64,000 bases of DNA from Anaerolineae bacterium (GCA_019637635.1 JAHBVI010000003.1:54223-118222); one strand, 5' to 3'; numbered from the stretch's first letter, positions 48,670 through 57,874 are shown. Made by a program: numbers and translations. The notes: generated by a model not told the origin, from the sequence alone.

Positions 48670-49038
48670 ATGCAAGCACTCGACTTAAAAAAGCATCAAT
48701 TTCCGAACTGGTTGGTGGGAGGCATAGTAGGCGGGCTGATCTATTTGTTACTAAGCCTCATCTTGTTCCTATCACCATCCCTTCCTTTTGACATGGGTCG
48801 AGATTTTTATTTACTGCTGTTCTTGATTATTCAGGTTGAACGTGAAGCAGTCGGATCTTTGTTCGGCATTCACCCAATTGTTGCCGGAATCATACCATTT
48901 TTATTGCTTGGCAGTTTATTTGGAGCAGTCAAAAGTAATGTGAGCCGAATCATAATTCTGTTGTTCCTGGCAGGATTGCTCCCCTTTGTTATGACGGTTT
49001 TTTTTATTTATTACCTTGTCGTCATGCACACATGGTGA
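48670..49038 (+). CDS. Small multi-pass membrane protein
   Basis: This 122-residue protein has about four membrane helices (LVGGIVGGLIYLLLSLILF first). No family recognised. GAGAGG precedes the ATG at 48670. First gene of a rightward cluster with the two paralogous membrane proteins and the PspA-like gene, so it may be part of an envelope stress unit. Confidence 0.65.
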   Translation: MQALDLKKHQFPNWLVGGIVGGLIYLLLSLILFLSPSLPFDMGRDFYLLLFLIIQVEREAVGSLFGIHPIVAGIIPFLLLGSLFGAVKSNVSRIIILLFLAGLLPFVMTVFFIYYLVVMHTW

Positions 49039-49059
49039 CATCAAAATAAGGAGATTTGA

Positions 49060-49749
49060 ATGATGACCCAAAAGAACGATGTTTCCACAATGCGGCCCCG
49101 GCCTCGGCCTCGGCCGGAAGCCCGCCGCGCCCAACCACGCCGCCCCAGAGAAGCGCTTTCCGATGAGGCCAGCGGCCAGTTGGTGATCGTGGCGGCGCGG
49201 TGGATTTTGGTGCTGGCCGGTTTGTTCCTGGTTCTCTGGAATCCGAGTACCTTAGATGATTTGCGTTTCCAGGTAGGCGTTTTGCTGCTGTTAGCGGTGG
49301 CAAACTTTTACTTGCATGCCCAGTTGTTAATGCGTCGTCCAACACTGCAACAGGTAGTGCTGGCTGCCAGTGCCTTTGACATTGCCGCCATCACTTTACT
49401 GGTCTTCACCCAGGGTGGTTTTGACTCGAACACCTACATTTTCTACTTCCCGGCCCTCCTGGCTATCTCTGTCGCCTTCCCCCTGGCTATCGCCGTTGTT
49501 TTTAGCGGTAGTGTCATGGGCCTTTATTTCTTGCTCTCGCTCTTTAGCAGAGTAACGATGGCTGACGATATACAAATTCTGGTTGTGCGCCTACTTATGT
49601 TTGCGGCCGTCGCTTTTTGTGGCGTTCTGTACCAAAACGTGGAGGCGCAGCGGCGGCAGGCAGCCATATGGGCACGCCAGGACCTACTGGAAGAATTGCA
49701 GCAACGGCAGGAAATGCCGCAGGAAATGCCAGAAGTAACTGGTAGCTAA
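49060..49749 (+). CDS. Six-helix membrane protein, sensor-module-like (paralogue A)
   Basis: This 229-residue protein has an Arg/Pro-rich cytoplasmic start, six membrane helices resembling the sensory region of membrane histidine kinases (ARWILVLAGLFLVLW first) and a short coiled-coil tail. No kinase or cyclase follows. AAGGAG lies before the ATG at 49060. The next gene is a paralogue (shared ARWxVxLAGxxxxLW and YFPALLA/YYPILTA positions). Probably a membrane sensor without its output domain. Confidence 0.7.
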   Translation: MMTQKNDVSTMRPRPRPRPEARRAQPRRPREALSDEASGQLVIVAARWILVLAGLFLVLWNPSTLDDLRFQVGVLLLLAVANFYLHAQLLMRRPTLQQVVLAASAFDIAAITLLVFTQGGFDSNTYIFYFPALLAISVAFPLAIAVVFSGSVMGLYFLLSLFSRVTMADDIQILVVRLLMFAAVAFCGVLYQNVEAQRRQAAIWARQDLLEELQQRQEMPQEMPEVTGS

Positions 49750-49783
49750 TGGCCGATGGTCAGGAGCGGCGACCAGCCATTAA
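49747..49783. repeat. Intergenic hairpin
   Basis: TAATGGCCGATGGTC and GACCAGCCATTA pair imperfectly between the two paralogous genes. Confidence 0.55.
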
Positions 49784-49811
49784 CACCAATCAACCATTAA
49801 GGAGATTTTAA

Positions 49812-50384
49812 ATGCAAACATTATTTACCCCTCAACAAGAAGCGGCCGAAGATATTTTCTTTGGACAAATTGTCCTTATCTGGGCGCGCTGGTTTGTGAT
49901 CCTGGCGGGCGGTATCTTTGCCCTTTGGTCAGCCAACAGCATCGGTCAGCTTATCGTGGCGATCTTGCTAATTGTGGTAATGATGGGCGTCAACTTTTTT
50001 GTACACGGCCGTTACCTGATGGAACAGCCCGTCAACCAGACCTTGCTCATCGTGTTGAGCTTTTTAGACCTGTCCCTTATCACCCTCATCCTGCTGGTCT
50101 GGCCGGGGCAGAATGGGCTGAACAGTTTTCTCTTTGTTCTGTATTATCCCATCCTGACCGCCTTCGCCTTTGTCTTTCAGCCGCGATTGGCCACCCTGTA
50201 TACCCTGGCAGCGCTGGCAGCCTACACCATCGCCTGCTTCGTGGCTGACCCGACCATCTTTACCAGTTCCGGCAAAATGGAACTGCTGGTCATGCGAGCC
50301 ATCACTCTGGCAGCTATGGGCGGGTTAGGCGCCTATTACTGGCGTATGCAGCGTGAACAACGGCGACGCCTGTTTAGCCAGTAA
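49812..50384 (+). CDS. Six-helix membrane protein, sensor-module-like (paralogue B)
   Basis: This 190-residue paralogue of the preceding gene lacks the Arg/Pro-rich start. Six membrane helices (ARWFVILAGGIFALW ... YYPILTAFAFVF) end in a basic tail (WRMQREQRRRLFSQ). AAGGAG before the ATG at 49812. It precedes the PspA-like gene by a hairpin spacer and is likely co-transcribed. Confidence 0.7.
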   Translation: MQTLFTPQQEAAEDIFFGQIVLIWARWFVILAGGIFALWSANSIGQLIVAILLIVVMMGVNFFVHGRYLMEQPVNQTLLIVLSFLDLSLITLILLVWPGQNGLNSFLFVLYYPILTAFAFVFQPRLATLYTLAALAAYTIACFVADPTIFTSSGKMELLVMRAITLAAMGGLGAYYWRMQREQRRRLFSQ

Positions 50385-50412
50385 GTGACACCGGTCGGTG
50401 GGAGGTCTTTGT

Positions 50413-50447
50413 GAATCGGTCATTGGCAATAGCCGATGACCGATTCC
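50413..50447. repeat. Intergenic hairpin ahead of the PspA-like gene
   Basis: GAATCGGTCATTGGCAATAG and CCGATGACCGATTC pair across a short loop. Confidence 0.6.
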
Positions 50448-50459
50448 CTGGAGAATAGC

Positions 50460-51164
50460 ATGTCCCGCACCTCATGGTTAAAAAAGGGATTCAATGCCTT
50501 ATTGCAACCGGCGGAGGACCCCCGGCAAACGGCCGTGTACCTGCCACAACGCCAACAAGAACTCCTGCGCAATGTGCAAGGGGCGCTGGTGGATATTGCC
50601 CAGATGCGGGCCGGGTTGGTGGGCAAAACGGCCGTACTGCAAACCCGCCTGCCGCTGCTGGAAGAACAGGCGCGGGCCGCGCTGGATGCCGGGCAGGAAG
50701 ACAAAGCGCGGCTGGCGCTGCGCCAACGCCAGATTACGGCTATTGAACTGAAAACGATAGCCGGGCAACTCCAAGCCATTGCCCAAAAAGAACAGCAGCT
50801 ATTGGCCGTAGAGCAGCATCTGATCGCCCAAATTCAGGCATTCGTGGCCCGGCAAGAAGCGATGGCGGCCCGTTACCAGACCGCCTCCTCGCAAATTCAG
50901 GTGAACAAGGCGATTCAGGACATTTTCCATGACCTGGCCGACCTGGGTGAGGCGATTGCCACCGCCGAAAGCCATACGGAACACCTGGAAGCGCGCGCCG
51001 ATTGGCTGGATGGGGCGCTGCGTGATGAGTTACTGACGGGCACGGCCGTGTCCCTCACCGGCGACTATGTGGGGTTGGAGACGGCCGTAGAAGAGGAACT
51101 GGCACGTTTGAAGACGGGAATCACCCACCCGCCCCTCTCTGGGGCCGTGCAAGTTGCACAATAG
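50460..51164 (+). CDS. PspA/IM30 family membrane-stress protein
   Basis: This 234-residue protein is almost wholly coiled-coil, as in PspA/IM30/Vipp1: an N-terminal amphipathic part (LKKGFNALLQPAEDP), long helices with QKEQQLLAVEQHLIAQIQAF, and a variable end (DYVGLETAVEEELARLK). PspA coats and mends damaged membrane and its family binds the regulator PspF. GGAGA precedes the ATG at 50460. It follows the three membrane proteins, which may sense stress. A fragment of the same 3' end lies at 52148-52222. Confidence 0.8.
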   Translation: MSRTSWLKKGFNALLQPAEDPRQTAVYLPQRQQELLRNVQGALVDIAQMRAGLVGKTAVLQTRLPLLEEQARAALDAGQEDKARLALRQRQITAIELKTIAGQLQAIAQKEQQLLAVEQHLIAQIQAFVARQEAMAARYQTASSQIQVNKAIQDIFHDLADLGEAIATAESHTEHLEARADWLDGALRDELLTGTAVSLTGDYVGLETAVEEELARLKTGITHPPLSGAVQVAQ

Positions 51165-51423
51165 GTTGATAAGGATGTCTTTTATGCCATTTACACCATT
51201 TAGCTGCTGAGTAACTTCTTCTTAACCGCACCAATCACATCTGTATCCCACCTATCACTTTACCTGTCATCCAACCCTCTGAGAAGTTCTCGCGGAAGGA
51301 GGCGCTCATGTCTAGACGCAAGCTGCTTTAATGTCAGCAAAGTTCACGTTGTGTCCGTTAACCGTGCCGTCAGTTGGCAACCCGCCAATCACCGGCAACA
51401 ACCCTTATAAAGGAGATAAGAAA

Positions 51424-51951
51424 ATGGGTACCAAACCTACAAAATTCAACACATGGCGACTGGTCGGCTTTTGTTTGCTCATGGCCCTGTTATTGACCGG
51501 CGTCGTGAGTGCCGCCCCAGACAAGGCCAGTGACCGCCAAGACAAGCGTCCCATCCCGCCAACCTCGTATGTCTTTGAAAGCCCGATACTGTCCGACGTT
51601 TTGGACACAGCGGCTTTGACCATGCAGAAATGTGGCTGCCAGAGCCAGGTGGCTTTTTTCGACTATGAACAGGACGATAAAGGTTGGCACCGCCTGACCA
51701 TTTACCTGACCGGGATCATCACGCCAGCCCCTGATGCAGGCAACTGGGAAGAAATCCCATTCCGGGGTGCTTCACTGCCTGATGTGTTGTTGGAAGCATC
51801 GAAATACATGAAAAACTATGGCTGTGACGCGGCCGTTCACAACGTAACGTATGCACGGGAGGCGCCGCTGCCAACGGATCCACCTACCGGCAGGTATTTA
51901 CACGTTGTCTATCTGGTTCTGGAATCCCCGTCACCCTGTCTTATTGATTAA
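51424..51951 (+). CDS. Secreted cysteine-containing protein, unrecognised
   Basis: This 175-residue protein starts MGTKPTKFNTWRLVGFC with a signal peptide cut near VSAAPDK. Cys occur as MQKCGCQSQ and MKNYGCDAAV, perhaps one disulfide and its repeat, since the two halves look alike (LxxALxMxKxGC versus LLEASKYMKNYGC). AAGGAG lies before the ATG at 51424. It follows the PspA-like gene. Not recognised. Confidence 0.6.
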   Translation: MGTKPTKFNTWRLVGFCLLMALLLTGVVSAAPDKASDRQDKRPIPPTSYVFESPILSDVLDTAALTMQKCGCQSQVAFFDYEQDDKGWHRLTIYLTGIITPAPDAGNWEEIPFRGASLPDVLLEASKYMKNYGCDAAVHNVTYAREAPLPTDPPTGRYLHVVYLVLESPSPCLID

Positions 51952-52040
51952 GGCCATCATCTGACAGTTGGCTTAATAGCAGGTGTGTCAAGTGATGACC
52001 TGAACAAAAATAGACAATGATGATCATCGGAGAAACACAA

Positions 52041-52080
52041 GGCCGATGTCCGCAAATAACAATGTGGGCATCGGCCGTTT
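52041..52080 (+). terminator. Candidate terminator of the secreted protein gene
   Basis: GGCCGATGTCCGCA pairs with TGTGGGCATCGGCC (one mismatch), then GTTTAGTTTATTT. It lies 90 bases after the stop at 51951. Confidence 0.55.
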
Positions 52081-52147
52081 AGTTTATTTGGACGACGCAG
52101 CCAGATTTTTCCCATGCCCTACCGACCTGGGTAAACCGATTGACACT

Positions 52148-52222
52148 GACGACTATGTGGGCTTGGGGACGGCCGTGGAAGAGGAACTGGCGCGGTTGAA
52201 AAGGGTAATCGGTAATCAGTGA
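52148..52222 (+). pseudogene. Truncated copy of the pspA-like 3' end
   Basis: Codons from 52148 encode DDYVGLGTAVEEELARLK and then RVIGNQ and a stop, matching residues DYVGLETAVEEELARLK of the PspA-like protein at 50460-51164. The rest of the copy is missing. It runs directly into a GTAATCGG-class repeat, which supplies the last codons. Confidence 0.75.
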
Positions 52223-52246
52223 CCATTACCACTCACCGATTACCGG
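52203..52246. repeat. GTAATCGG-class inverted repeat
   Basis: GGTAATCGGTAATCAGTGA is mirrored by TCACCGATTACC. Confidence 0.75.
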
Positions 52247-52270
52247 GCAAGCTCAGGGTTGAGCCGAATA

Positions 52271-52279
52271 TGTTATACT
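52271..52279 (+). promoter_or_regulatory. Extended -10 of the DUF433 gene
   Basis: TGTTATACT (extended -10 form) lies about 47 bases before the ATG at 52326; no -35 was found. Confidence 0.45.
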
Positions 52280-52325
52280 CATACAATAATAGGGTTAAAC
52301 ATGAGAAAGTTAGGAGAACAAGAAC

Positions 52326-52643
52326 ATGATAGCCGTACCTGTTATGGAACGCCATATTGTCACCACACCTGATGTTCGCAGTGGCAAACCACACCTTGAC
52401 GGAACACGAATTACTGTGGCCGATGTGGTGATATGGCACTTTCGCATGGGATATTCACCTGATGAGATTGCGGTCAAATGGGAGTTGCCATTATCAGCTA
52501 TCTATGCGGCAATGTCCTATTACTATGATCATCAAAGCGAAATTGATGCCCAAATTCAGGCGGCCGATGCCTATCATGACGCCATGAAAACAGCTAATCC
52601 TTCCCTCCTCCAACAGAGATTAAAGGATATACGTGGTGAGTGA
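52326..52643 (+). CDS. DUF433 antitoxin
   Basis: This 105-residue protein has the DUF433 core (GTRITVADVVIWHFRMGYSP ... WELPLSAIYAAMSYYYDH), an HTH-containing antitoxin family. AGGAG lies before the ATG at 52326. It overlaps the DUF5615 gene by about 11 bp. Confidence 0.85.
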   Translation: MIAVPVMERHIVTTPDVRSGKPHLDGTRITVADVVIWHFRMGYSPDEIAVKWELPLSAIYAAMSYYYDHQSEIDAQIQAADAYHDAMKTANPSLLQQRLKDIRGE

Positions 52644-52971
52644 ACGGGTTCGATTTCATTTGGATGAAAATGTTGACCCGGATATTGCCAAAGCCTTACG
52701 CCGTCATGGGGTTGATGTTACTACAACGGTTGAGGCCGGGTTGCGTATGAGCAACGATAAAACGCAATGGACATATGCGCAACGTGAGGGACGGGTTATT
52801 GTGACCCATGATGATGACTTTCTTGTGCTTGCCAGCCAGTCAACAGAACATTTCGGTATTGCCTATTGTCGCCAACACAAGCGTAGCATCGGAGAAATGA
52901 TCGAAGCGTTACGCCTTATCTATGAGGTGCTTTTGCCCGACGAACTGCGAGGACGAGTCGAATATCTGTGA
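52633..52971 (+). CDS. DUF5615 PIN-like toxin
   Basis: This 112-residue protein has the DUF5615 pattern: FHLDENVDPDIAKALRRHG, VIVTHDDDFLVLA and a later IGEMIEALRLIY helix. DEN and THDDDF are the acidic sets of a PIN-like fold. GTG at 52633 (or 52636) is the start. With the DUF433 gene it makes a type II toxin-antitoxin pair. It is a closer family match than the pair at 12418-13198. Confidence 0.85.
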   Translation: MVSERVRFHLDENVDPDIAKALRRHGVDVTTTVEAGLRMSNDKTQWTYAQREGRVIVTHDDDFLVLASQSTEHFGIAYCRQHKRSIGEMIEALRLIYEVLLPDELRGRVEYL

Positions 52972-53051
52972 ACGACAAAGGGTCGTCTGCAACTTGTTAC
53001 AGATAAGGTGGGTAGGTCAGTGAAACCAGGTAATGATTCATGGATTGCGGT

Positions 53052-54560
53052 TCACACGGCGCGCACCCGATCTCGCAACTGGCTCAGCGCCAGGCGGCGG
53101 GCGGTGGCGTCTTCTTCCGCTTGCAGGATGGTGGGTGGGGCGGCGCGGTCGCTGCATTGATCGGCCGTCAGCGGGCAGCGTTCGCACGTTTCGTTGATGT
53201 AGATCATGGGAATGGCCGGGTCGTCGGCAAAACGGATGGTCTGGCTTAGCTCCGCGTCCACGCGGAAGCCAATGATGACGCTGCTGAGTACACCCGGATT
53301 GAGTGTGAGCGGGCGGGCCACGCCAATACACAAAAAGCGTTCCCGCGTCTGCACAAATTCCGACATTTGCACACCCACCAACGGGTGATCAAACGTGGGC
53401 GTTTCCCCGTTTAACTGTTCGCGCAGCAGGCGGATGGAGAGCCAGCGGCGGCAGTAATGTTCGTCCAGGCCAATGCCATGCGGCACAATCAACTGGTTCA
53501 GATTAAGTTGTTTGTACAACACATATCGCTCATTGTCCATCTGGTGAAAGCGCAGGAAGTGGTGGCGGATACCGTAAAACTGGGGGATGAGTTCGCTGAA
53601 ACGGTAAAAGAGCATCTCCGGGGTGGCGTCATATTTGGTGAGCAAATCCAGCAGCGCCTGTGGTTCCCACCGGTCACGGCCGAAAAAATCCTGCAAATCG
53701 GCGAACATCGCCTGGCGCGGCATGAGCAGCACACCGCCAAAATAGGCCGCCAGGTGGTCGTTGAGAATTTGCTGGAAGGAGTCAATGCGGCTGGGGGTAG
53801 AGGCAAAAGAGCGTTCTTTCAGGCCGAGATGCTGGTAGCCAATTTCACGGGCCAGGACGAAGTTGATCTGGTTGTCGTGGAGAGATGGGTTAATGCAGAG
53901 GTACGGCCGTTTGCCTTCCACATACACCGCCCGATACCGCCGCAGCCGGGGATCGTCGGCAATAGTGGTAGTGTCAATCTCATAGCCATATTTCTGGCGC
54001 AGCACCGTTTCCAGCACTTCCCGCCGCACCGGAATTTGCCCCGTCAGGCCATATGGCGCGCCGATGTCATGGGTGAAAGTTACAGCCTCGTCCTCCAACT
54101 CCTGGAAATAATTCTCGTGAATCTCCTGGTAAGAGCGCAGGGCAGCGCGCAAAAACTCCTCTTCCTTCAAATCATAGTGCCGGGCAATGGCAATAACGGC
54201 GTGTAACAGGGCGCTGGCCTTTTCCGGCTCGCGCGTCAGCAGCGTGACCAGGTCGCCCGGTTCCAGGCCAAACTCCTCAAAGGGGAAGCGTTGAAAGGTG
54301 GCTGAGGCTAACGTCGTTTCCAGGTGCGCCAGCGACTCATCCAGCCGGATAGAGACCAGGTCGTCGTAGCTTTTACCCAGCACCTCGGCGATCTTCATAA
54401 TTTTGTCGCTGCGGGGATATTTGCGCCCCTTTTCGATCTCGGTGACGTAGGAGGGGGAGAGGTCACAGGCGGCGGCGAATTCGGTCAGCGTCATGTTCGC
54501 TTCCGTCCGCGCCTGCCGCATTTTCATGCCAAAGATGATGTTGACTAAGTTTGCGCTCAT
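53052..54560 (-). CDS. RamB-like XRE/DUF2083 regulator of the glyoxylate shunt
   Basis: This 502-residue protein starts MSANLVNIIFGMKM with an XRE-type HTH (LTEFAAACDLSPSYVTEIEK), an IrrE/ImmA-like middle (AREIGYQHLG, where the HExxH is degenerate) and a C-terminal DUF2083 region with CERCPLTADQC. RamB of Corynebacterium has this layout and represses aceA and aceB when acetate is absent. Here it diverges from aceB and aceA, so the same job is likely. The start at 54560 is placed on the HTH; no Shine-Dalgarno was seen. The effector is unknown; acyl-CoA is a possibility. Confidence 0.85.
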   Translation of the reverse strand: MSANLVNIIFGMKMRQARTEANMTLTEFAAACDLSPSYVTEIEKGRKYPRSDKIMKIAEVLGKSYDDLVSIRLDESLAHLETTLASATFQRFPFEEFGLEPGDLVTLLTREPEKASALLHAVIAIARHYDLKEEEFLRAALRSYQEIHENYFQELEDEAVTFTHDIGAPYGLTGQIPVRREVLETVLRQKYGYEIDTTTIADDPRLRRYRAVYVEGKRPYLCINPSLHDNQINFVLAREIGYQHLGLKERSFASTPSRIDSFQQILNDHLAAYFGGVLLMPRQAMFADLQDFFGRDRWEPQALLDLLTKYDATPEMLFYRFSELIPQFYGIRHHFLRFHQMDNERYVLYKQLNLNQLIVPHGIGLDEHYCRRWLSIRLLREQLNGETPTFDHPLVGVQMSEFVQTRERFLCIGVARPLTLNPGVLSSVIIGFRVDAELSQTIRFADDPAIPMIYINETCERCPLTADQCSDRAAPPTILQAEEDATARRLALSQLRDRVRAV

Positions 54561-54565
54561 AAGTT

Positions 54566-54611
54566 GGTGGATAGTGAATTGGTGGCTTGTACCCGCCACC
54601 GGCCACTATAA
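54566..54611. repeat. GTTGGTGG-class inverted repeat
   Basis: TAGTGAATTGGTGGC and the mirrored GCCACCGGCCACTATA parts resemble the repeat at 28882. It lies in the leader of the regulator gene. Confidence 0.6.
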
Positions 54612-54745
54612 GTTTGTGCGTTTGCAATCAATTTTTAATGGCGCTTTATATTTATATAATGTAGAGAGCGCCGCGAAATGTGCCCGTTTACTGCGGAAGA
54701 ATTATAGAGAATTTTCGCTAAAGGCACAAAATCGCCTCAAACCCC

Positions 54746-54775
54746 TTGACACAGTGCGGCATCAATCTGTATACT
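54746..54775 (+). promoter_or_regulatory. Sigma-70 promoter of aceB
   Basis: TTGACA at 54746-54751, 18 bases, TATACT at 54770-54775. The ATG of aceB is 74 bases downstream of the -10. Confidence 0.75.
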
Positions 54776-54783
54776 ATTCACAG

Positions 54784-54801
54784 TTGGCGAAAATTCGCTA
54801 A
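54784..54801. promoter_or_regulatory. Candidate RamB-like operator
   Basis: TTGGCGAAAATTCGCTAA is an 18-bp imperfect palindrome (seven of eight pairs) just past the expected start point of aceB. A half site TTCGCTAA recurs at 54715-54722, upstream of the -35. Confidence 0.5.
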
Positions 54802-54849
54802 GAAGAAATTTACACCACCCACTAACCTTTGTTATTCTGGCAGGCGCAA

Positions 54850-56436
54850 ATGGCACAAGAGAACATTCAAATTGTTGGCGAGTTATCGCCCGCTTTTACC
54901 GAAATTTTGACCCCCGCGGCGCTGGCTTTTGTAGAAAAGCTGGAGCGTACCTTTGGCGAACGGCGGCGGGAACTGCTGCACCAGCGCGAACGGCGGCAGG
55001 CAGCCATTGACCAGGGGCAGATGCCGGACTTTTTGCCGGAAACGGCGCACATTCGCCAGCGCGAATGGACCGTCGCCCCCATCCCCTCTGACTTACAAGA
55101 CCGGCGCGTGGAAATTACCGGCCCGGTAGACCGCAAAATGATCATCAACGCCCTGAACTCTGGCGCGAACGTTTTCATGGCGGATTTTGAGGACTCCCAT
55201 TCTCCCACCTGGCAAGCAACTATTGAAGGGCAAATTAACCTGCGCGATGCCATTCGCGGCACGATTACCTTCACTAATCCTGACGGCAAGCAGTACCAAC
55301 TGAATGAACAGACGGCGACGCTGTTGGTACGGCCGCGCGGCTGGCATTTACCGGAGAAACATGTGCTGTGTGACGGCCGTGCCCTCTCCGCCTCCCTCTT
55401 TGATTTCGGCCTCTATTTCTTCCACAACGCCCACGCCCTGATAGAGAAAGGGACGGGGCCGTACTTTTACCTGCCCAAGTTGGAAAGCCATTTGGAAGCG
55501 CGGCTGTGGAACGATGTGTTCAACCTGGCCCAAGATGAGTTGGGTATTCCGCGTGGCACCATCCGCGCCACCGTCCTCATTGAAAACATCCTGGCGGCGT
55601 TTGAGATGGACGAGATTTTGTGGGAACTACGTGACCATTCCTCCGGGCTGAACTGCGGCCGTTGGGATTACATCTTCAGTGCCATCCGCAAATTCCGCAA
55701 CCACCCGCGCTGGGTGATGCCCGACCGCGCCGACGTAACCATGACCGCCCACATGATGCGCTCCTACTCGCTGCTGCTGATTAAAACCTGCCACCGGCGC
55801 GGCATTCACGCCATGGGGGGCATGGCCGCCCAAATTCCGATTAAGAGCGACCCCGCCGCCAACGAGATTGCCATCGGCAAGGTGCGCGCCGATAAAGAAC
55901 GCGAGGCCAAAGACGGCCACGACGGTACCTGGGTGGCGCACCCTGGCCTGGTGGCGATTGCCAAAGAACAATTTGATCAATACATGCCCACGCCCAACCA
56001 GATTCACCGGAAACGGGAGGATGTGCAGGTGACGGCCGTTGATTTACTGGCCGTACCGGAAGGGCACATCACCGAACAGGGGCTGCGGGTGAACCTGGAC
56101 GTGGGCATTCAGTACATGGCGGCCTGGCTGGATGGCAATGGCTGTGTGCCCATCTATAACCTGATGGAAGATGCGGCCACGGCCGAAATCTCCCGCTCGC
56201 AAATCTGGCAGTGGGTACACAACCAGGGAACACAATTGGCCGACGGCCGTACCCTCACCCCGGAATTGGTCAACAGCCTCATCCCCACTGTGCTGGCAAC
56301 CATCAAACAAACAGTCGGCAGCCAGCAGTTTAACAATGGTCAATATGCCCTGGCAGGTGAACTGTTCCAACAAATTATCAACGATGATACCTTCACTGAA
56401 TTTTTGACTTTGCCGGCGTATGAATTTTTGAATTGA
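54850..56436 (+). CDS. aceB: Malate synthase A
   Basis: This 528-residue enzyme condenses glyoxylate with acetyl-CoA to malate. The family signature is clear ([17 protein letters not shown]), with the [11 protein letters not shown] and [18 protein letters not shown] blocks. Length fits malate synthase A. ATG at 54850 is chosen because the protein aligns from there; the Shine-Dalgarno is weak. It is followed by aceA, separated by a repeat, and divergently faced by the RamB-like regulator with promoter and palindrome between. Confidence 0.95.
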   Translation: MAQENIQIVGELSPAFTEILTPAALAFVEKLERTFGERRRELLHQRERRQAAIDQGQMPDFLPETAHIRQREWTVAPIPSDLQDRRVEITGPVDRKMIINALNSGANVFMADFEDSHSPTWQATIEGQINLRDAIRGTITFTNPDGKQYQLNEQTATLLVRPRGWHLPEKHVLCDGRALSASLFDFGLYFFHNAHALIEKGTGPYFYLPKLESHLEARLWNDVFNLAQDELGIPRGTIRATVLIENILAAFEMDEILWELRDHSSGLNCGRWDYIFSAIRKFRNHPRWVMPDRADVTMTAHMMRSYSLLLIKTCHRRGIHAMGGMAAQIPIKSDPAANEIAIGKVRADKEREAKDGHDGTWVAHPGLVAIAKEQFDQYMPTPNQIHRKREDVQVTAVDLLAVPEGHITEQGLRVNLDVGIQYMAAWLDGNGCVPIYNLMEDAATAEISRSQIWQWVHNQGTQLADGRTLTPELVNSLIPTVLATIKQTVGSQQFNNGQYALAGELFQQIINDDTFTEFLTLPAYEFLN

Positions 56437-56520
56437 GATCAGAGATTGGAGATTGGAGATTGGAGATTGGAGATTGGAGATTGGAGATTGGTGCAATCTC
56501 TAATCTCCAATCTCCAATCA
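56437..56520. repeat. GATTGGAGATT-class inverted repeat
   Basis: Five to six tandem GATTGGA units and the complementary TCCAATC units lie between aceB and aceA. It is the longest array of this class here. Confidence 0.85.
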
Positions 56521-56545
56521 CACAAATTTATGGAGGATTGAACCC

Positions 56546-57874
56546 GTGTTAAAACAATACGATGTGAAACAAATGGAAGAAAGCTGGAAATATGATAAGC
56601 GGTGGCAGGGAATTGAACGGCCGTACACCGGCTACGACGTCTGCCGCTTGCGGGGCACCATTGTCATTGAGCATACGCTGGCCCGCATGGGCGCAGAGCG
56701 GCTGTGGCAGTTGCTCAACAAAGAGCCTTATGTCAACTCATTGGGCGCGCAGACCGGCAACCAGGCGGTGCAAATGGTACAGGCCGGACTGAAAGCCATC
56801 TACCTCAGCGGCTGGCAGGTAGCGGCCGACGCCAATCTGTCCGGGCAAACCTACCCTGACCAGAGCCTCTACCCGGCCGACAGCGCCCCCAATCTGGCCC
56901 GCCGCATCAACGCCGCCTTACAGCGCGCCGACCAGATTTACCACATGGACGGCAAAAACGGCACTTACTGGTATGCACCCATCGTCGCTGACGCCGAATC
57001 CGGTTTTGGGGGCAATTTGAACGCCTACGAACTGATGAAGATGATGATTGAAGCGGGCGTGGCCGGGGTGCATTTTGAAGATCAGTTGTCATCGGCCAAA
57101 AAATGCGGGCATATGGGCGGCAAGGTGTTGGTGCCCATCCGTGAATTTATCCAAAAACTGGTAGCGGCTCGGCTGGCGGCGGATGTGATGGGTGTGCCCA
57201 CCGTTCTCATCGCCCGCACCGACGCCGATTCGGCACAGTTGATCACCAGCGATGTTGACCCGGTAGACCAGCCTTTCATCATCCCCGGTGAACGCACCCA
57301 CGAAGGGTTCTACCGCATCACCGGCGGCATTGACATGGCGATTGCCCGCGGCCTGGCCTATGCGCCTTATGCCGACCTGATCTGGTGCGAGACCTCCACG
57401 CCTGACCTGGACGAAGCGCGGCAGTTTGCCGAAGCCATTCACGCCCAATTCCCCGGCAAGATGCTGGCCTACAACTGCTCACCCTCCTTTAACTGGAAGC
57501 TGAAACTGGACGAAAAGACGATTGCCAATTTCCAGAAGGAGTTGGGCGAGATGGGGTACAAGTTCCAGTTTGTGACGCTGGCCGGTTTCCATTCGCTGAA
57601 CGCCAGCATGTTTGAACTGGCGCAGGCATACAAGGCAGAGGGCATGGCCGGTTACTCCCGTCTACAAGAGAAGGAATTTGCCATGGAGAAAGAGGGCTTC
57701 CGGGCCATCAAACACCAGAGCTTTGTGGGCGTGGGTTATTTTGATGAGATTCAGCAGGTGGTGACGGGTGGGCTGGCTTCTACGGCCGCACTGAAAGGCT
57801 CGACAGAAGAGGCGCAGTTTAACCAAGTGTTTGTGCCGCCGACGGCCGTACATCAGGCGGCGGTGGGGGATTGA
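56546..57874 (+). CDS. aceA: Isocitrate lyase
   Basis: This 442-residue enzyme splits isocitrate into succinate and glyoxylate. The catalytic motif KKCGHMGGK is present, with the preceding [13 protein letters not shown] stretch. GTG at 56546 is the start, with TGGAGG nine bases ahead. It is downstream of aceB in the same direction, though a repeat separates them. Length is normal. Confidence 0.95.
   Translation: MLKQYDVKQMEESWKYDKRWQGIERPYTGYDVCRLRGTIVIEHTLARMGAERLWQLLNKEPYVNSLGAQTGNQAVQMVQAGLKAIYLSGWQVAADANLSGQTYPDQSLYPADSAPNLARRINAALQRADQIYHMDGKNGTYWYAPIVADAESGFGGNLNAYELMKMMIEAGVAGVHFEDQLSSAKKCGHMGGKVLVPIREFIQKLVAARLAADVMGVPTVLIARTDADSAQLITSDVDPVDQPFIIPGERTHEGFYRITGGIDMAIARGLAYAPYADLIWCETSTPDLDEARQFAEAIHAQFPGKMLAYNCSPSFNWKLKLDEKTIANFQKELGEMGYKFQFVTLAGFHSLNASMFELAQAYKAEGMAGYSRLQEKEFAMEKEGFRAIKHQSFVGVGYFDEIQQVVTGGLASTAALKGSTEEAQFNQVFVPPTAVHQAAVGD

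Larger units (their letters stand above)
51952..52325. other. Spacer with terminator, pspA-tail remnant and repeat
   Basis: These 374 bases contain a hairpin (52041-52080), a fragment of the pspA-like 3' end (52148-52222), a GTAATCGG repeat (52203-52246) and an extended -10 site (52271-52279). Confidence 0.5.

Noticed and set aside
56437..56520. Regular GATTGGA repeats that look like a CRISPR array or a minisatellite
   Set aside because: The units are seven to eleven bases with no spacers, followed by their complement. This is the inverted-repeat class seen in many spacers here, and no cas genes are present.
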